Origin: Streptomyces brevispora
Lineage (GTDB): Bacteria; Actinomycetota; Actinomycetes; Streptomycetales; Streptomycetaceae
Assembly: GCF_007829885.1 (NCBI RefSeq)
Contig: NZ_VIWW01000001.1
Span: 5,332,001-5,396,000 of the forward strand
Reading direction: 5' to 3'
DNA: 64,000 bases
Position 1 is the stretch's first letter. Each line of letters opens with the position of its first letter. The position numbers and the translations under genes are program-made. The notes beneath the pieces are model-generated. The model was not told the DNA's origin, did not search any database, and saw only the letters and a program-made list of their open reading frames with translations. Shown here one piece after another: positions 18,597-27,972 of this stretch.

Positions 18597-19720
18597 TCAG
18601 CCGAGGCTGTCGGTCATCGCGTTGAGCAGCGTGCCCGAGGCGTCGTCGTTCTCCAGCGAGAAGGCGAACATCCCGGCCAGTCCCTTGCTCTTGGCGTAAG
18701 CGGCGCGCGCCTTGATGGCCTGGGGCGTGTCACCGGTCCAGAAGTTGGTCCCGTCGTGGATCCAGGAGCTCTCGGTGACCGGGTCCCAGTGGGTCTGGGC
18801 CGCGGTGGGGTTGAGTTCCTCCGGGCCGCGAGACCGGATTCCTGGCTCAGCTGCTTCGCGGCGGTGGGGCCGGTGGCGCTCTGGTAGAGCCCGTAGTTCG
18901 AACCGGCCGGCACACCGGTCCAGCCGCGCCAGCAGAAGGGGACGCCGAGCACCAGCTTGGAGGCGGGGAAGCCGCCGGTGCTGCCGTACGCCGGGAGCCC
19001 GTCGGTGTAGGTGGTGACGGCCGTGTCGAGGTTGTACTTGGAGTTGCCCGGTTCGATCGGCGTGGTCGGGTCGCCGGGGCTGTCGTGCAGCGGGTCCTGG
19101 TGGTTGGTGGGCCCGGTGGCGTCCCAGGCGCCGTGCATGTCGTAGGTCATGACATCGGCGTAGTCCAGATAGTTGCCGATCTTGTCCGTCTCCAGGTACT
19201 TGATCTTGTCCTGGCCGCTGGGGAGGGCCGCGGTCGTAGACGTCGGCCTTGCCGTCCACGCTGTCACCGGCCGAGACGTCGGCCTGATAGTCGGCGTAGG
19301 CGTCGCCGGCGCCGGCGCCGTCGCCGGCGTTGGGGTTGTCCTCGTTGCCCGCGTCGGACGCCTGGATCGCCTCGAAGCACTTGTGCGTCGTGGGGTGGAC
19401 GTTCTCGGACGCGTAGGTGACCACGTCGAGTCCGGCCGCGGCGCCGCTGGTGCCGATCTGCTTCGGGTAGTACCCGTTCTCGTAGATCCCCCACTGGTCG
19501 AAGTAGGCGGAGGAGTACGACTTCGTCGCGGGTGCCGCCCCGGTGGTCACGGTGACCGGCTGGGACCGGGTCGATGCGTGGCCGCCGCCGTACCCCTGCA
19601 CGGTGAAGGTGTAGGTGTGGCGCGGCAGCAGCGAACTCACGGCGACAGTGGTCCCCATGGAGGTGGCCACGAGCTCGCCCTGCGACCACACCGCATACGC
19701 ACGCGGTTCGGGCCGGTCCG
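18597..19720 (-). pseudogene. GH18 chitinase remnant: internal deletion and frameshifts
   Basis: The upstream part (about 19720-19255) gives the end of a fibronectin-III-like domain (LLPRHTYTFTVQGYGGG) and the GH18 opening SYSSAYFDQWGIYENGYY, up to SAGDSVDGKADVYD. The sense then jumps frame near 19225 to DKIKYLETDKIGNYLDYADV, MTYDMHGAWDATGPTN and VLGVPFCWRGWTGV, and jumps back near 18830 to HWDPVTESSWIHDG and GLAGMFAFSLENDDASGTLL. The segment that should carry the catalytic DGIDLDWEYP motif is missing between the first two parts, so it cannot be active. The N-terminus with signal peptide is also absent. Confidence 0.85.
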
Positions 19721-19913
19721 GCGTCGTGCGATGTCAGTGCCCCGGCGGCCCGTCGCGGACCCGGACCGCCGTGCCGGTGAGCCGGAACGCGGCCGGGCGG
19801 GACCACATGGCCCCGCCCGGATACCTCTGCGCTGTCCTCGTCCGCCCCACAGCCTCCTCCGCGTGGTGCGCGACGGCACCGTCCAGGACGTCGTCGGGGC
19901 CCCGCACCACGCC

Positions 19914-19957
19914 GTCGGGGGCGGACCGCCCGCGCGTGCGGGTGGCCCGCCCCCGAC
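19914..19957 (-). terminator. Terminator of the GH92 gene
   Basis: Twenty-base arms (left beginning GTCGGGGGCGGACC) pair with two G-U positions around a four-base loop, 26 bases past the mannosidase stop codon. Confidence 0.75.
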
Positions 19958-19982
19958 GGGACCGGACGTACGGCTCAACCGG

Positions 19983-22900
19983 TCAGGAGATCAGCTCCAC
20001 CTCCGCGAGCGTCGCCTCGCTGTCGAGCACCAGCCGGTAGTGCGCGTAGGAACCGGGAGCGCTTACCGTGAAGGCCCTCGTCTGCTTGTCCCAGGCGAAC
20101 GACTGCCCGGACCGCTTGTCGAGGTCCTTCCACTTCGCGCCGTCCGACGAGCCCTGCACCACCCAGCCGCTCGGGGCCTTGGCCGCCGCGCCCGACGTCA
20201 GCGTGTACTGGACCGCGTTCGTCGCCGAGGGGACCGGCAGCTCCACCGTGGACACGGTCGCCGAGGTCGCCGAGGTGTTGTCGAACAGGGCGCCCGCGCC
20301 CTTCAGGACGTCCTTCTTCGGCGACGGCACCTTGTCGTCCTTGGTGAGGGAGACCGGGGCGGCGTCCTTGCCGGTGCCCCAGGCGGACGGCTTGGGGCCC
20401 ATGTCGAAGTCCAGCACTCCGCCCTTGGCCAGCAGGTCGTGCGGCAGCGAAGTGGACGTCCACTTCTTGCCGTTGACCTTCAGGCCCTGGACGTAGATGT
20501 TCTTCGTGCTGTTCTTCGGCGCCTTGACGACCAGCGTGCGGCCGTTCTCCAGGTGCACCGTGGTCCTGGTGAACAGCGGGGAGCCGATCGCGTACTCGCC
20601 GCTGCCCATGACCAGCGGGTAGAAGCCGAGCGAGGAGAAGAGGTACCAGGCCGACTGCTCGCCGTTGTCCTCGTCGCCGTGGTAGCCCTGGCCGATCTCG
20701 CTGCCCGTGTACAGCCGGCTCAGGACCTCGCGCACCTTCTCCTGCGCCTTGTACGGCTGCGACGCCGCGTCGTACATGTACGTGACGTGGTGCGCGACCT
20801 GGTTGCTGTGGCCGTACTGGCCCATCCGCACGTCCCGGGCCTCCGTCATCTCGTGGATGACGCCGCCGTACGAGCCGACGAACTCCGGGCCCGCCGTCTC
20901 GGGGGTGGAGAAGTACGTGTCCAGCTTCTTGGCCAGACCGTCCCGGCCGCCGTACAGGTTGGCCAGGCCCTGGCTGTCCTGCGGGGCGGTGAACGCGTAG
21001 CCCCAGCCGTTGGTCTCCGTGTAGTCGTAGCCCCAGACCCGCGGGTCGTACCGGTCGGACGGCAGCCGCCAGTCGCCCTTGGCGTCCTTGCCCTGGAAGA
21101 AGCCCGCCTTGCTGTCGAACAGCTCGACGTAGTTACGGGCCCGGTTCATGAAGTACTCGGACTCGTCCTTGTAGTGCTGCTTCTTCGTCTTCTTGTAGAG
21201 CGCCTGGCCCATCTGCGCGATGCCGTAGTCGTTGAGGTAGCCCTCCAGCGACCAGGAGAGGCCCTCGTGCGTCGAGGTGTTGGCGTACCCGGCGAAGGGC
21301 GAGGTCGCCATGCCCTTGCGGCCCACGCCCGAGGTCGGCGGGACGACCGTGGCGTTCTTCAGGGCCGCGTCGTACGCCGCCTCCGCGTCGAACTTCACGC
21401 CCTTGACGTAGGCGTCCGCGAACGCGACGTCCGACGAGGTGCCGGTCATCAGGTCCGAGTAGCCGGGGGAGGACCAGCGGGAGATCCAGCCGCCGTCCTT
21501 GTACTGCTGGACGAAGCCGTCCACCATCTCGCCGGCCTTCTTCGGCGTGAGGAAGGAGTACGCCGGCCACGTCGTCCGGTAGGTGTCCCAGAAGCCGTTG
21601 TTGACGTACACCTTGCCGTCGACGATCTTGGCGCCGGTGTGGGTCGGGGTGTCCGAGCCGACCTGCGGTGAGAACGGGGAGGCGTACTTGTCCTTGCCAC
21701 CGACCTTCTCGAAGCCCGAGTTCGGGTAGAGGTAGAGCCGGTACATGCTGGAGTACAGCGTGGTCAGCTGGTCGGCGGACGCGCCCTCGACCTCCACCTT
21801 GCCCAGCAGGTCGTCCCAGGCGCCCTGGGCCTTGTCCTCGACCCGGCCGAAGGAGCGCGAGGCGGGGATCTCGGCGGCCAGGTTCTGCTTGGCCTGGTCG
21901 ACGCTGATCAGCGAGGTGGCCAGCCGCAGGTTGACGGTACGGTCCTTGCCCGCGTCGAAGCGGAGGTACCCCGTGACGTCGTCGCCACCGCCGCCGGAGA
22001 GCTTCCCGCTGCCGGTGACGGGGGCGTCGAAGACGCCGTACACGAAGAGCCTGGTGGCCCCCGTCGAGCCGCCGCTCTTCACGTCGGAGAACCCGGTGAA
22101 GGAGCTGGTCCCCGGGTCGAGGGTGAGCCCGCCGTCGTTGGAGACGTTGTCGAAGACGACGCTCGCGTCCTTGCCCGGATACGTGAACCGCATCCGCGCC
22201 GCGTGATCGGTCGGCGTCATCTCGGCCTTGAGGCCGTTCTCGAACGTCACCCCGTAGTAGTGGGGCCTCGCCGTCTCGTTCTCGTGCTTGAACGGCAGCG
22301 CGCGTGCCGTGCGCGACGCGTCCGGGGTACCGGAAGCGGCCGACGGCATCAGCTGGAAGGTCTGCCGGTCGCCCATCCAGGGGCTTGGCTCATGGCTCGC
22401 GCTGAAGGCCTGCAGGGTGGGCAGGTTGTCGTCGTTGTTGCCGCGAGCGTAGTCGTACAGCCAACTGGTGGAGCCGGCGTTGGTCACCGGGGTCCAGAAG
22501 TTGAAACCGTTGGGGACCGCGGTGGCGGGGAAGTTGTTGCCGCGGGAGAAACCGCCGCTGGAGTTGGTGCCGCGGACGGTCGAGGCGTAGTCCGAGAGGT
22601 GCGCCTTGCGCTTCGGGGGCGCCTTCGGGGCGATCTTGATGTCGTCGATCCAGCCCTGGAACTTCGACGGGCCCTTGGGGGAGTCGTACGCGACGAGGAT
22701 CCGGTCGATCGTCTTGCCCGCCGCGACGGTGCCGATCCCCGAGTCGACCTTGTTCCACTGGTTGACGTACAGCCGCTTGGCGTCGGCCTGGCCCTGCGGG
22801 GTCAGCAGACCGCCGTTGGAGTCGGTGGCGCGCAGCTCGCTCAGGTACGTGCCGTCCGTGAACGCCAGGTCCACCGCGACGTGCGTGGCCGGGTAGGAAA

Positions 22901-23828
22901 GATCCGTCTCACCCATCTGGGGGTAGACCAGGTAGGAGAGTTCGGTGTCCCGGGTGACGGCCGTGTTGACGTCGAAGACCTTGTTGTACGAGTAGGCCCG
23001 GCCGTCCGCCTTGTGCGTGCCGGCGTACCGCAGCGCCCTCTTCCCGGTGAAGCCCGCGCCGGACTTGGCGGTGGGGGAGCCGGACGGGCCGCGGTCGACC
23101 TGGCTGCGCATGTCGTCGGGGGCCGGGACCGAGGTGTCCCCGTCGGAGAACTGGACGTCGGCGAGCTGGGTCGCGTCATCGGCGCCGTTGTTCTTCGTGA
23201 TGTTCAGGCGGAAGTGCTGGTAGGCCTTGTCCGCCGCGAAGTCGTACGACTTGGTCTGGAAGCGCTCGGAGAAGGTCTGGCCGGTCCGGGAGTCCAGGTC
23301 CGTCCAGCTCTTGCCGTCCTCGGAGCCCTGCAGGGTCCAGTCCTTCGGGTCCCGTTCGTCGTGGTCGTTGGCCGAAGTCAGGGCGTACGTAACGACCTTG
23401 ACCGGCTCGGTGAGGTCGAACTCCACCCAGGCGGTGGGCTTGAAGGACAACCACTTCGTACCGGATTCACCGTCGATGAGGTTTTCCTTCACCTCACCGC
23501 CGCCGGTGTTCTCCTCACTCGCGCGGACATCTGTGACCTTGTCGGTGATATTGCCCGGTATTCCGGCGGAGAAGCCCCCATCGATACCCGATGTCCGCTT
23601 CTTTCCATCAGGGGTTTCTTCGACGGTATTGCGCCAGTCCGGCTGCTTCTCGTCTGCCTCGAAGGATGAACTGAATATCCGGTCACCCAAAGGCTTTTGA
23701 CCCTTTTCTCCAGACCCGGCCGACTGAGCGGCGGCCGCGGTGGGGGCCGTCACGACCAGGACCAGTGAGGCCGCGATCAGCGCGGCCGTACCGTTTTGTC
23801 TCTTGCGAGAACCGTGTCGGGGCTGCAT
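19983..23828 (-). CDS. Secreted GH92 alpha-mannosidase with discoidin domains
   Basis: 1281 residues. A signal peptide covers about 1-34 (ALIAASLVLVVTAPTAAAAQ). An F5/8 type C (discoidin) domain lies at about 95-230, a second beta-rich region with AYDSPKGPSKFQGWIDDIKI follows, then the GH92 catalytic region (about 405-1140) and a C-terminal discoidin domain to the end. GH92 signatures are FWDTYRTTWPAYSFLTP, YTETNGWGYAFTAPQDS and the catalytic GDEDNGEQSAWYLFSSLGFY. GH92 enzymes are Ca-dependent exo-alpha-mannosidases, so the protein probably trims mannose from external glycoproteins or fungal mannans. Start ATG 23828 behind GGGAGGA. A LacI-type palindrome lies 33 bases upstream. Confidence 0.93.
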   Translation of the reverse strand: MQPRHGSRKRQNGTAALIAASLVLVVTAPTAAAAQSAGSGEKGQKPLGDRIFSSSFEADEKQPDWRNTVEETPDGKKRTSGIDGGFSAGIPGNITDKVTDVRASEENTGGGEVKENLIDGESGTKWLSFKPTAWVEFDLTEPVKVVTYALTSANDHDERDPKDWTLQGSEDGKSWTDLDSRTGQTFSERFQTKSYDFAADKAYQHFRLNITKNNGADDATQLADVQFSDGDTSVPAPDDMRSQVDRGPSGSPTAKSGAGFTGKRALRYAGTHKADGRAYSYNKVFDVNTAVTRDTELSYLVYPQMGETDLSYPATHVAVDLAFTDGTYLSELRATDSNGGLLTPQGQADAKRLYVNQWNKVDSGIGTVAAGKTIDRILVAYDSPKGPSKFQGWIDDIKIAPKAPPKRKAHLSDYASTVRGTNSSGGFSRGNNFPATAVPNGFNFWTPVTNAGSTSWLYDYARGNNDDNLPTLQAFSASHEPSPWMGDRQTFQLMPSAASGTPDASRTARALPFKHENETARPHYYGVTFENGLKAEMTPTDHAARMRFTYPGKDASVVFDNVSNDGGLTLDPGTSSFTGFSDVKSGGSTGATRLFVYGVFDAPVTGSGKLSGGGGDDVTGYLRFDAGKDRTVNLRLATSLISVDQAKQNLAAEIPASRSFGRVEDKAQGAWDDLLGKVEVEGASADQLTTLYSSMYRLYLYPNSGFEKVGGKDKYASPFSPQVGSDTPTHTGAKIVDGKVYVNNGFWDTYRTTWPAYSFLTPKKAGEMVDGFVQQYKDGGWISRWSSPGYSDLMTGTSSDVAFADAYVKGVKFDAEAAYDAALKNATVVPPTSGVGRKGMATSPFAGYANTSTHEGLSWSLEGYLNDYGIAQMGQALYKKTKKQHYKDESEYFMNRARNYVELFDSKAGFFQGKDAKGDWRLPSDRYDPRVWGYDYTETNGWGYAFTAPQDSQGLANLYGGRDGLAKKLDTYFSTPETAGPEFVGSYGGVIHEMTEARDVRMGQYGHSNQVAHHVTYMYDAASQPYKAQEKVREVLSRLYTGSEIGQGYHGDEDNGEQSAWYLFSSLGFYPLVMGSGEYAIGSPLFTRTTVHLENGRTLVVKAPKNSTKNIYVQGLKVNGKKWTSTSLPHDLLAKGGVLDFDMGPKPSAWGTGKDAAPVSLTKDDKVPSPKKDVLKGAGALFDNTSATSATVSTVELPVPSATNAVQYTLTSGAAAKAPSGWVVQGSSDGAKWKDLDKRSGQSFAWDKQTRAFTVSAPGSYAHYRLVLDSEATLAEVELIS

Positions 23829-23860
23829 GCCGAGCCATTCCTCCCGAGGAAGTGCGCTTG

Positions 23861-23872
23861 GACAACGTTGTC
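23861..23872 (-). promoter_or_regulatory. LacI-type operator before the mannosidase gene
   Basis: GACAACGTTGTC is a perfect 12-bp palindrome with the central CG typical of LacI-family sites, about 33 bases before the start codon. No LacI-family gene occurs in the window, so the repressor acts from elsewhere. Confidence 0.6.
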
Positions 23873-24330
23873 AGAAGCGTGCGCAGGAACCAGTAGGGAG
23901 GGAAGGGGCCAGTGGTGTCAAGGGTGTTGGGCCGGAACCCGTAGTCGAATCGACCGTATTGCGGAAATCGTTACATCCGGAGGAGGGCGTGCGGTGCCGA
24001 GGTATCCGCGAGGTCTCAACTCGGGAAAGACTGCCGCTCAAACCTGCATTCGATCTTGCTCAGTTGGCCGCAAGTGGACTATACCTGTCGGCGTCTGCAC
24101 AACTTTTTTTCAACTGTGCGACAGGGGAGACAACGGGGGCAGGGTAACTCGACGCGCCACAGGTGCGTCGGCTGACCGGTCCCCCGACGCCCCCCACGGC
24201 AATGGTTAGCCTGAAATCTGCACCACCCAAGAGCAACTGACCGCGGTGGCGGGGCCCTTCGCCTGAGGCGAATATCGATGGGCGACCGGTACAACACCGC
24301 CTGAGTCCTGGAGAAGGCGAGGACTTGAGC
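23873..24330. other. Divergent control region between mannosidase and ngcE
   Basis: About 460 bases without a credible gene. It contains the candidate DasR element at 24073-24088. Locally lower GC with runs such as AACTTTTTTTCAACTGTG (24099-24116) fits promoter DNA, though no confident -35/-10 pair is evident. Confidence 0.5.
24073..24088 (+). promoter_or_regulatory. Candidate DasR-responsive element
   Basis: AGTGGACTATACCTGT matches 12 of 16 positions of the dre consensus AGTGGTCTAGACCACT, including the inner CTA core. DasR is the GlcNAc-responsive GntR repressor of chitin genes. It lies about 245 bases from both divergent genes, further than usual, so the call is tentative. Confidence 0.35.
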
Positions 24331-25776
24331 ATGGGATCCACCTCCGCCCACAAGAATGAGGGCCTTGGCCGTCGCGATCTGATCAAGAGGTCTGCGGCCC
24401 TCGGTTTGATCACCGTTCCGACAATGAGCTTCCTGTCGGCGTGTGCGAGCAGCGACACCAGCAGCGATGAAACGGTCAAGAAGGGCAAGACCAGCGCGAA
24501 GAACCCGCTGGGCGTCAATGCGACGGCCCCTCTCGACGTGGTCATCTTCAACGGCGGCTTCGGCGAGCAGTACGCGATCGACGCGGAGAAGCAGTACACC
24601 GCGGCGTACCCGAAGGCCAAGGTCAAGCACACTGCGACGCAGAAGATCCAGTCGCAGCTGCAGCCGCGGTTCAACGGCGGCACGCCGCCGGACCTGATCG
24701 ACAACTCGGGCGCCGAGCAGATGGACATGGGTGTCCTCGTCGGCAAGAAGCAGTTGCTCGACCTGACGCCGCTGATGGACGCCCCGTCCATCGACGACCC
24801 GAGCAAGAAGGTCCGCGACACGCTGCGCCCGGGTGTTCTGGAGATGGGTCAGTTCGACGGCGACCCGGTCTGGATCATGAACTACGCGTACACCGTGTAC
24901 GGCGTGTGGTACTCGCAGACCGCGCTCGACAACCTGGACGCCCAGTACCCCGAGAACTGGGACGACATGCTCGCCCTGTGCGCGAAGGCGAAGAAGAAGG
25001 GCATCGCCGGCTGGACCTACGCCGGTAAGTACCCCTACTACCTGCCGTTCTCGCTCTACCCGTTCATCGGCAAGATCGGTGGGCGCGAGGTTCTCGACAA
25101 GATCGACAACCTGGAGCCGAACGCCTGGAAGGACCCCGCGGTCAAGTCGGCCTTCGAGGCCTACTACGAGCTGTACCAGAAGGGGTACATCCTCAAGGGC
25201 ACCCCGGGTCTGACCCACATCCAGTCGCAGACCGAGTGGACCAAGGGCAAGGCGCTCTTCATCCCGAACGGCTCGTGGGTGGAGAACGAGGCGGCGCCGA
25301 CCACGCCCAAGGACTTCAAGATGATGGTCTCGGCCCCGTCCAGCCTGGACTCGTCCGACAAGCTGCCCTTCGGCACCATCTGGGCGGCCGGCGGCGAGCC
25401 CTTCGTCGTCCCGGCGAAGGCGAAGAACCCCGAGGGTGGCATGGAGCAGCTGCGCATCATGCTCTCCGAGGAGTCCTCGAAGAACTTCACCAAGCAGGTC
25501 AAGTCCCTCAGCGCCTTCAACGGTGGCACCGACGGCCTGACCCTCTCCACCGCTCTGCAGGCCGGTGTCGACGCCCTCACGAAGGCCGGCGACAACGTGG
25601 TGAACCCGCGCCTGCAGGACTGGTACGGCAAGCTCCAGAAGGAGCAGATCGGTACCGCCGGCATCGGCGAGATGATGGCGGGCCGGCTGACACCGACCGA
25701 GGCCATCAAGAAGATCCAGGGCTACGCGGACGCCGCTGCCAAGGACCAGTCCATCAAGCACTACAAGCACCAGTGA
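24331..25776 (+). CDS. ngcE: GlcNAc/chitobiose ABC transporter substrate-binding lipoprotein
   Basis: 481 residues. The signal has a twin-arginine-like start (GLGRRDLIKRSAALGL) and a lipobox ending at Cys38 (SFLSACAS), so the protein is anchored outside the membrane. The rest is a family 1 extracellular solute-binding protein (NGGFGEQYAIDAEKQY; YPENWDDMLALCAKAKKKG; LFIPNGSWVENEAAP). It is the first gene of ngcEFG. In S. olivaceoviridis NgcE binds GlcNAc and chitobiose, and the S. coelicolor orthologue binds chitobiose (recalled). The ATG at 24331 is preceded by GAGGA; a TTG six bases upstream is the alternative. No ATPase is encoded nearby; the shared ATPase MsiK probably energises transport. 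Confidence 0.9.
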   Translation: MGSTSAHKNEGLGRRDLIKRSAALGLITVPTMSFLSACASSDTSSDETVKKGKTSAKNPLGVNATAPLDVVIFNGGFGEQYAIDAEKQYTAAYPKAKVKHTATQKIQSQLQPRFNGGTPPDLIDNSGAEQMDMGVLVGKKQLLDLTPLMDAPSIDDPSKKVRDTLRPGVLEMGQFDGDPVWIMNYAYTVYGVWYSQTALDNLDAQYPENWDDMLALCAKAKKKGIAGWTYAGKYPYYLPFSLYPFIGKIGGREVLDKIDNLEPNAWKDPAVKSAFEAYYELYQKGYILKGTPGLTHIQSQTEWTKGKALFIPNGSWVENEAAPTTPKDFKMMVSAPSSLDSSDKLPFGTIWAAGGEPFVVPAKAKNPEGGMEQLRIMLSEESSKNFTKQVKSLSAFNGGTDGLTLSTALQAGVDALTKAGDNVVNPRLQDWYGKLQKEQIGTAGIGEMMAGRLTPTEAIKKIQGYADAAAKDQSIKHYKHQ

Positions 25777-25826
25777 GTAACCGTCACCAGCGGCGGCACC
25801 CGCGGAAAGATCGGGGTCGGTAAACG

Positions 25827-26750
25827 ATGCAGCACGGCAAGTACCGCTTCATTGTGGGATTCTTGGTAGTCCCGCTGGTGTTGTACGCGGTCTTCGTCAT
25901 CTGGCCGTTCATCCAGGCCATCTACTATTCGTTCACGGACTGGACCGGTCTGAGCCCCGACTTCAAGATGGTCGGCTTCGACAACTACACCAGGATGCTG
26001 AAGGACGACATCTTCTGGAAGTCGTTGCAGCACAGCGTGCTGCTCGTGCTGCTGCTGCCGCTGGTGACGTTGGGCCTCGCGCTCTTCTTCGCCTTCATGC
26101 TCAATGTCGGAGGCCGGCGGCGCAAGAACGCCGCGGTCTCCGGCGTGCGGGGCTCGTCTTTCTACAAGATCGCCTACTTCTTCCCGCAGGTTCTCTCGAT
26201 CGTCATCGTCGCCCTGCTGTTCCAGTTCGCTTTCAACCCGCGAAGTGGAATGCTGAATTCGGCGCTGGAGGGAATCGGACTCGGTTCCATCCAGCCGGAC
26301 TGGCTGGGCGATCCCAGCCTGGCGCTCGTCTGTGTGATGTCGGTGCTGATCTGGTCGACGGTCGGGTTCTTCGTCGTCCTCTTCTCCGCCGGAATGGCGT
26401 CCATTCCGAAGGACTTCTACGAGGCAGCGCTCCTGGACGGGGCCAGCCGCGTCACGACGTTCTTCAAGATCACCCTGCCGTTGCTCTGGGACACCGTGCA
26501 GTCGGGCTGGGTCTACATGGGCATCCTGGCGCTCGGGGTCGAGGCGTTCACGGCCGTACAGGTCATGACCGTGGGCCCCGGTGGCCCCGACTACGCGACC
26601 ACCGTCCTGCCGCTTTACGTCTACCAGACGGCCTTCCGTGACGGTCAGGCCGGGTACGCGACGACGATCGGTGTCGGACTGCTCATCATCACCATGGCGT
26701 TCGCCGCCATCGTGATGCGACTGGGCCGGCGCGAGCGGCTGGAATTCTGA
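25827..26750 (+). CDS. ngcF: Sugar ABC transporter permease
   Basis: 307 residues, six transmembrane helices, MalF-type permease. The first helix is FIVGFLVVPLVLYAVFVIWP. The cytosolic EAA loop that contacts the ATPase reads EAALLDGASRVTTFFKITLP (about residues 200-219). It lies 50 bases after ngcE and before ngcG in the same operon; the pair forms the channel for chitobiose/GlcNAc imported from NgcE. The start codon follows the stretch GGGGTCGG at a modest distance. Confidence 0.9.
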   Translation: MQHGKYRFIVGFLVVPLVLYAVFVIWPFIQAIYYSFTDWTGLSPDFKMVGFDNYTRMLKDDIFWKSLQHSVLLVLLLPLVTLGLALFFAFMLNVGGRRRKNAAVSGVRGSSFYKIAYFFPQVLSIVIVALLFQFAFNPRSGMLNSALEGIGLGSIQPDWLGDPSLALVCVMSVLIWSTVGFFVVLFSAGMASIPKDFYEAALLDGASRVTTFFKITLPLLWDTVQSGWVYMGILALGVEAFTAVQVMTVGPGGPDYATTVLPLYVYQTAFRDGQAGYATTIGVGLLIITMAFAAIVMRLGRRERLEF

Positions 26751-26844
26751 TGCCGCGCTCCCCGGGGCGCGGTGCCCGGATCCCCAGCAGGCAAGACAGC
26801 CCGGTCCCGACGGCCGGCTCGACAGTAGTACGAGGTGAGCACAC

Positions 26845-27762
26845 GTGAAGGCCACTGATACCCCTCCCGTGGTCACGGTGAAGGAACCGGCCCCCGTGTC
26901 CAAGGCGCCCGCACCGGGCGACAAGGAGAAGAGCAGCGAGGGCAAGGTCCTCAACGTCTTCTCGCACGGTGTGCTGATCATCTGGGCGATCCTGGTGGTC
27001 ATGCCGCTGCTCTGGGCGATCATGGCCTCGTTCAAGACCGATGACTCGATCCTGTCGACGCCGTGGGCGCTGCCGGACAAGCTCCACTTCGAGAACTGGT
27101 CGCGTGCCTGGAGCCAGGCGCACATGAGCGACTACTTCTTGAACACCATCCTGGTGGTGGGCGGTTCGCTCATCGGCACGCTGCTGCTCGGCTCGATGGC
27201 GGCGTACGTGCTGGCCCGGTTCGACTTCCCGGGCAACCGCTTCGTGTACTACATGTTCATCGGCGGGATGAGCTTCCCGATCATCCTGGCGCTGGTCCCG
27301 CTGTTCTTCGTCATGAACAACATGGGCCTGCTGAACACGCGGCACGGACTGATCCTGGTCTACATCGCGTACTCACTGCCGTTCACCGTCTTCTTCCTCA
27401 CCTCGTTCTTCCGGACGTTGCCGAGTTCGGTGGCGGAGGCGGCGATGCTCGACGGGGCCTCGCACACCCGGACGTTCTTCCAGGTGATGCTGCCGATGGC
27501 GAAGCCCGGCCTGATCAGTGTCGGTATCTTCAACTTCCTCGGGCAGTGGAACCAGTACCTGCTGCCCACGGTGCTGAACACCGATCCGAAGTACCGGGTG
27601 CTCTCCCAGGGCCTGGTCGAACTGGCCAACGGCCAGGGCTACAAGGGCGACTGGTCCGGTCTCTTCGCCGGTCTGGTGATGGCGATGCTGCCGGTCCTCG
27701 CGGCCTACATCATCTTCCAGCGTCAGGTGGTGGCAGGCCTGACGGCGGGAGCGGTGAAGTAA
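26845..27762 (+). CDS. ngcG: Sugar ABC transporter permease
   Basis: 305 residues, MalG-type permease with six helices after a hydrophilic N-terminal extension of about 40 residues (VTVKEPAPVSKAPAPGDKEK). The EAA loop is EAAMLDGASHTRTFFQVMLP. The GTG at 26845 follows GAGGTGAG. The gap after ngcF is 94 bases and holds no gene. A perfect hairpin (27820-27855) ends the operon. Partner of NgcF in the inner-membrane channel. Confidence 0.9.
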   Translation: MKATDTPPVVTVKEPAPVSKAPAPGDKEKSSEGKVLNVFSHGVLIIWAILVVMPLLWAIMASFKTDDSILSTPWALPDKLHFENWSRAWSQAHMSDYFLNTILVVGGSLIGTLLLGSMAAYVLARFDFPGNRFVYYMFIGGMSFPIILALVPLFFVMNNMGLLNTRHGLILVYIAYSLPFTVFFLTSFFRTLPSSVAEAAMLDGASHTRTFFQVMLPMAKPGLISVGIFNFLGQWNQYLLPTVLNTDPKYRVLSQGLVELANGQGYKGDWSGLFAGLVMAMLPVLAAYIIFQRQVVAGLTAGAVK

Positions 27763-27819
27763 CACCTCTCCAGCGTCGCCCAGATCCACCCGCGGTCTCC
27801 GCAGACCCTTGAACGAACA

Positions 27820-27855
27820 GAACCGCCCGCCGGCATCCCTGCCGGCGGGCGGTTC
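27820..27855 (+). terminator. Terminator of ngcEFG
   Basis: Sixteen-base perfect arms, GAACCGCCCGCCGGCA and its complement, around a four-base loop, 57 bases after ngcG. Confidence 0.85.
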
Positions 27856-27972
27856 GTCTGTGTACGGGGGAGTACCCAGAGGTCGTCGTGCGAGGGTCCG
27901 GTGCTCATCCGAGGCTTCGACTGCTCAAGGTCTTGACGGGGAGTACCCCAAAACGCTCAGCTTAGAGTTCAC

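Noticed and set aside
20049..20062. CebR-like CGGGAGCGCTTACC
   Set aside because: Only 10 of 14 positions match and it lies inside the GH92 coding sequence far from any promoter.
19173..21671. 832-codon plus-strand frame opposite the GH92 gene and the chitinase remnant
   Set aside because: Shadow of GC-rich codons; the opposite strand has clear GH92 motifs.
24191..24209. Second iron-box candidate (AATGGTTAGCCTGAAATCT) before ngcE
   Set aside because: Only 12 of 19 positions match, mainly in one half; it may just contain a -10-like TAGCCT.
27933..27968. TTGACG/TAGAGT as a promoter pair for the ROK gene
   Set aside because: The spacing is 24 bases, too long for a sigma-70-type promoter; only the TAGAGT element is kept as a possible -10.
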